From a bacterium (GTDB lineage: Bacteria > Cyanobacteriota > Vampirovibrionia > Obscuribacterales > Obscuribacteraceae), in NCBI GenBank assembly GCA_016124935.1, contig WGMS01000022.1, positions 134,216 through 198,215 of the forward strand: 64,000 nt of DNA, written 5' to 3'. The position numbers were made by a program, and so were the translations under genes. The notes under the pieces are model-generated. The model did not search any database and had not been told where the DNA came from. It was given only the letters and a program-made list of their open reading frames with translations. Positions 62,901 through 64,000 of the stretch are shown piece after piece; position 1 is the first letter of the stretch; each line of letters starts with the position of its first letter.

Positions 62901-64000
62901 CCGGTGGAAGAAGTAGTGGAAGTGGTGCCGGTGGTTTGCTGACCGGTGGAAGAAGTAGTGGAAGTGGTGCCGGTGGTTTGCTGACCGGTGGAAGAAGTAG
63001 TGGAAGTTGTGCCGGTGGTTTGCTGACCGGTGGAAGAAGTAGTGGAAGTTGTGCCGGTGGTCTGTTGACCGGTTGATGTGGTGGAAGAAGTGGCGCCGGT
63101 GGTTTGCTGACCGGTGGAAGAAGTAGTGGAAGTGGTGCCGGTAGTCTGCTGACCGGTGGATGTGGTGGAAGTAGTGGTGCCGGTAGTCTGCTGACCGGTG
63201 GATGTATTGGATCCGGAATTTATGGAAGTGATAGGCGAAGTTCCGCTTGTCGACGCTGTTTGTGAACTGGTGGGTGCCTGAGTAGTACTGGAGCCGACAC
63301 TAGCTTGTTGTAGTGTCGAGCTTTGGCTGGTTTGGCTGCTGGTAGGCTGCTGCGTCGTTGTAGTACTAGTTGGTGCCTGGACTGCGCCACTTCCAGTACT
63401 GGCAGAAGATACAGCCGTGGCCGCTGCCGTTGAAGTATCGGTCTGGGTTTGATTGGAAGTTGCACTGCTCTGCGATGTAGATGTATTTGTCTGAGTGCTA
63501 CTGGAGCCGTTGGAAGATTGAGAAGTTGTATAACTCGATGGTTGGCTGGCCGGCGCATTGCTAGTTTGTGTTGAAGCGCTTTGCGACGTACCTGCTGGTT
63601 CTGTCTGAGTAGTTGTCTGTGTGGTTCCGGAGTTAGTTGAAGGAGCCGAGCTTGCCGGAGCAGAAGGAGCCGAGCCATTGGGAGCGGCAGGAGCAGCGGT
63701 TACATTGCCAGCGGGAGTTGCGGGAGCAGGAAGAGTCGGAGCAGCGGGCGCTGAGCCATTGGGAGCGGCAGGAGCAGCGGTTACATTGCCAGCGGGAGTT
63801 GCGGGAGCAGGAAGAGTCGGAGCAGCGGGAGCGCCAGGGGTTGCAGCGGGAGCGCCAGGAGTCGCGGCGGGAGCGCCAGGGGTTGCAGCAGGAGCGCCAG
63901 GGGTTGCAGCAGGAGCGCCAGGAGGCGCAGCAGGAGCGGGAAGAGTCGGTTCGCTCGCAGCGGGAGCGCCAGGAGTCGCAGCGGGAGCACCAGGAGTCGC
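56909..64000 (-). CDS. Giant repeat protein with LysM domains and zinc ribbon, N-terminus beyond window
   Basis: The frame is open from 64000 to a TGA at 56909, at least 2363 residues; the start lies outside. The N-terminal side (64000-61700) is repeats of Ala/Thr/Pro/Gly, then Ser/Thr/Gln-rich sequence. Four glycine-zipper modules follow (61640-59880), then three DP-repeat modules and a Gly-Ser tract (59540-59050), then a charged coiled coil (about 58880-58430; DRELEQDRINNKREEEEKRR). Two LysM domains (HTVKEGESLESIARRFYKDH at about 58420, YIVRLGDSLRSIAMKHPHLN at about 58065) and a zinc ribbon (CGSCNNTVPAGVAMCPSCG, about 57780-57725) come next. The last 120 residues are a small basic domain. 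LysM domains usually bind peptidoglycan; a zinc ribbon usually means cytoplasmic. Location is therefore unclear. Confidence 0.88.
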   Translation of the reverse strand, partial: ATPGAPAATPGAPAASEPTLPAPAAPPGAPAATPGAPAATPGAPAATPGAPAATPGAPAAPTLPAPATPAGNVTAAPAAPNGSAPAAPTLPAPATPAGNVTAAPAAPNGSAPSAPASSAPSTNSGTTQTTTQTEPAGTSQSASTQTSNAPASQPSSYTTSQSSNGSSSTQTNTSTSQSSATSNQTQTDTSTAAATAVSSASTGSGAVQAPTSTTTTQQPTSSQTSQSSTLQQASVGSSTTQAPTSSQTASTSGTSPITSINSGSNTSTGQQTTGTTTSTTSTGQQTTGTTSTTSSTGQQTTGATSSTTSTGQQTTGTTSTTSSTGQQTTGTTSTTSSTGQQTTGTTSTTSSTGQQTTGTTSTTSSTGQQTTGTTSNPTLPASSSSTSATSAQPINANGSGIQVSTTSNSGGTQVTGTLSLGSATNNTGVSLSVNPTTTGIAVTATATIAPGVSIGVTIGNTGVTGGTSSTNVLPSTSNNTVTTVTPTTGTATPTAGTTGTAAPTTATPATTVTTRNNNTSTTTSGTGTNGTTATTITLGTPVTTSSTPVSVSTTGTAIPIAQSSGTTTTSTPTSTTTSQTVTTQSSPTGSSTSSSGQTISSSTTPTSTATTSSNSSGSGSGSASGTGATAGQTSTTATGSTNLSSTSAPTTATQTGQTGTNQTATTQTATTQTATTQAATTQDPTATQTTTVQDPTAAQNQTGQTVNTQPQTGTVVTLPNGVAVAVQPGTTTTNGTAVNIDPSTTAANSGTGSAGTGAVTVTPAQNGATDATAAGTGLTVGIATGANGGSIADGAIIGALAGAQTDGAEGAILGAISGAIGAAIGSGLNDAFNTTQDQSGSIVSSNGSGVTITVNSGTSNANPDVVAVSGSNTTHTPASTGTDSTAVDPTQTPVDSGSTSTAPTETILDSDQDNTVDHPTSVDTGDSGEAQVPAVPTVPTTLTLTDGSSFVIPEDWTTLTVGDNNTLVMDNDGTVRYVVDSQGNVIGSAVTDTDVIDFTPDQSTTATDSTDSTGTNNNTDSASSSSPILDGLNAGASADNAGEGALAGAINGALNGGSVEDVIAGAIGGAIAGAINDANNNNGNPTADATTSTPNTTTATDNGSATTTPSMSGADAVIPTTSGNAPTTDTTTATDSTASPVDTSTTATGSAPTTGTQNDNADTTAPVGTSASITNAGNSNNNGNTGTVVNNADNPLAGGLNAGASADNAGEGAVAGAINGALNGGSVEDVIAGAIGGAIAGAINDANNENSDNGTAPVTATNNSPAAGSTTPTTPTTPTTLTTSTTDTTTSTIPTTATSTPVSTTGSSSAPSNTGGSNPLFSGLQAGSGADSAGEGAINGAITNIANGGSIEDALIGAAAGAIGSALSGGNSGSDYTPTSYDPQPVNNNSSFVPTTPPYTDPYSAPIPAPVSPGAFEPVPSIPSSDGGVFDSGTISPVTPVAPAPSGTSTTSTINHGNVPADPGSPYVNVDPGAGSTPVGSGSSNPYVNPVAGKPIDPVSGMPYDPSSGQLLDPTSGKPIGYINNDPGAPSGTGPGSGSGSGSGSGSGSGSGSGSHIDPVAGKPIDPTTGMPYDPSSGQLLDPNSGRPIGPVPSKQNAGGANNVDPGTPAGSTADNTIDPVAGKPIDPTTGLPYDPDSGKLLDPNTGKPVGNVPNNGNTQPDGTTVSESDRNGERNTDIDNTQRIRGEKIDSIFAETQKQREEQIRAEHDQGVDGSAGRHANLADVVADELAKIHQAIESRLQDLHHGNSDYNPADDWSGAAHGDIASRPEIMDMESREQDRIDRELEQDRINNKREEEEKRREDEEERLKKRKEEIKKLTDTMMTVLATRRRAELERIRKLLEQQRKVEEFIAKDTRRSKHTVKEGESLESIARRFYKDHRVAKLIADLNKGKVTSITTDNQTTFEVRAGVVLTMPSPREAREWIMRRKHLSVVDAGFIPQGKPMSAEERQQLDNKKANVESLLGSLGLALDPNHEIKYIVRLGDSLRSIAMKHPHLNDITLWRLLAEKNQIPVDTDVRGVPVAAVTRGTTLVLPTRDEINEFKRANGALVHPSSSKFTSRDVATSVRFAKDCGSCNNTVPAGVAMCPSCGHVFDSKTSITGLKTIFSAVSKERGGVKTKEYKELPSLEETLGVKTVVDPLAPVSRANGVETIPDPEAPVSLAAEPDENGVKTDPDMMAPRRVSKSGAETVNLDADNADISVAKKRSNGKTENLDVQEETSLSASLIQSITTLHDRDREARATENETAAKPILKKVENEEAEVKDFIKKLGDCARVVNKDTGKNKNRMQLEVNKDGEWIQVMAYELSDSKSVRFEYSLKGKKPKLIKMDLPATAMKEMAQNDISNNWEEYCKKFLAGKKITA
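59049..59540 (-). repeat. Three DP-repeat modules and a Gly-Ser tract in giant protein
   Basis: Three copies of a module of about 34 residues at roughly 59439-59540, 59232-59334 and 59049-59153. The pattern is DPVAGKPIDPxTGxPYDPxSG, then xLLDPxxGxPIG. The copies differ at many third bases. Between the first and second (in protein order) lies a (Gly-Ser)n tract of about 20 residues encoded by a six-base repeat (about 59337-59402). The pattern recalls plakin-type turns but is not diagnostic of a named family to me. Confidence 0.85.
59880..61640 (-). repeat. Four glycine-zipper modules in giant protein
   Basis: Modules of about 50 residues lie near 61500-61640, 60748-60910, 60252-60407 and 59880-60045. 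The middle two are almost identical (AGASADNAGEGALAGAINGA, then GGSVEDVIAGAIGGAIAGAI). All contain repeated GxxxG/AxxxG spacing, as in membrane-inserting or amyloid-like glycine-zipper segments. They are separated by Thr/Ser/Asn-rich linkers of about 110-170 residues. Confidence 0.85.
62881..63216 (-). repeat. 42-bp tandem repeat, 8 copies, inside giant protein
   Basis: Eight head-to-tail units of 42 bases start at 62881, 62923, 62965, 63007, 63049, 63091, 63133 and 63175; the last is degenerate at its end. Each encodes 14 residues on the pattern TTGTTSTTSSTGQQ. The first three units are identical, and the fifth, seventh and eighth are the most divergent. The length is a multiple of three, so copy-number change keeps the frame. 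Confidence 0.92.
63672..63833 (-). repeat. 81-bp tandem duplication in giant protein
   Basis: Two nearly identical 81-base units (63672-63752 and 63753-63833) encode 27 residues each, with TLPAPATPAGNVTAAPAAPN in both. Only a few bases near the ends differ, so the duplication is recent. Confidence 0.85.
63819..64000 (-). repeat. 21-bp repeats coding for ATPGAPA units at window edge
   Basis: A run of imperfect 21-base units (about eight in view, with one interruption by SEPTLPAPAAPP) encodes seven-residue ATPGAPA repeats. The array reaches position 64000 and continues outside, so its full size is unknown. Confidence 0.8.

Noticed and set aside
62881..63216. CRISPR-like array of 42-bp units
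   Set aside because: Units are directly adjacent with no unique spacers, and they keep the reading frame of the giant protein, so they are coding repeats.
56909..64000. Frameshift or pseudogene in the giant protein
   Set aside because: Reading the frame by eye from 64000 to 56909 showed no stop, and the repeat modules stay in one phase.

Overview
The window is bacterial chromosome with dense genes, moderate GC and frequent GTG/TTG starts. It contains no rRNA, insertion sequence, prophage or CRISPR array. The gene order rplQ-truA-rplM-rpsI downstream of rpoA, and tuf immediately before rpsJ, resembles Cyanobacteria. No photosynthesis gene is visible, and the accessory proteins (CHAD domain, DUF4388, very long Thr/Ser/Pro-rich proteins) would suit a non-photosynthetic relative such as Melainabacteria/Obscuribacterales. 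That affiliation is inference; a marker-protein tree would settle it.

Layout. (1) 1-10053: envelope and stress genes. These are a GT2 glycosyltransferase cut by the left edge, two GT4 glycosyltransferases, a CHAD protein, thioredoxin reductase, a heme-oxygenase-fold protein, a DUF255/thioredoxin-like protein, a small membrane protein and a tandem universal stress protein. (2) 10081-18481: an orphan heavy-metal RND pump with a DUF1232 ORF in front, a secreted protein, an unknown protein, a TMTC-like membrane/TPR protein and a small two-helix membrane protein. (3) 18507-38941: a near-complete ribosomal super-cluster on the minus strand. Read in its own direction it is promoter, tRNA-Thr, tRNA-Tyr, tRNA-Thr, tuf, rpsJ, rplC, rplD, rplW, rplB, rpsS, rplV, rpsC, rplP, rpmC, rpsQ, rplN, rplX, rplE, rpsN, rpsH, rplF, rplR, rpsE, rpmD, rplO, secY, map, infA, rpmJ, rpsM, rpsK, rpsD, rpoA, rplQ, truA, rplM, rpsI, then a strong bidirectional terminator. 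(4) 39006-42507: rlmB, a small membrane protein, a small HTH protein, selA and a one-helix membrane protein. (5) 42515-64000: the unusual region.

Region 5 looks like an uncharacterised membrane machine. A Pro-rich/coiled-coil protein (796 aa) is divergent from a plus-strand operon. That operon encodes a 1489-aa zinc-ribbon, two-TM, VirD4/FtsK-type ATPase; a 552-aa ATPase-less paralogue of its N-terminal part; a 1074-aa HerA/VirB4-like ATPase with two CxxCxxxC clusters; and a 200-aa acidic protein. The 1489- and 552-aa proteins share an N-terminal zinc ribbon and a beta-rich domain after their first TM. Convergent to these lie a DUF4388 plus degenerate-GGDEF protein and a giant repeat protein. 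The giant protein has two LysM domains, a zinc ribbon, a coiled coil, four glycine-zipper modules, three DP-repeat modules and long Thr/Ser/Pro/Ala repeats. Its reading frame stays open to the right edge, giving at least 2363 residues.

Functionally, regions 3 and 4 are translation housekeeping. Region 5 encodes two different P-loop ATPases with membrane and scaffold partners, which suggests transport, secretion or DNA translocation. That role is inferred from architecture only.
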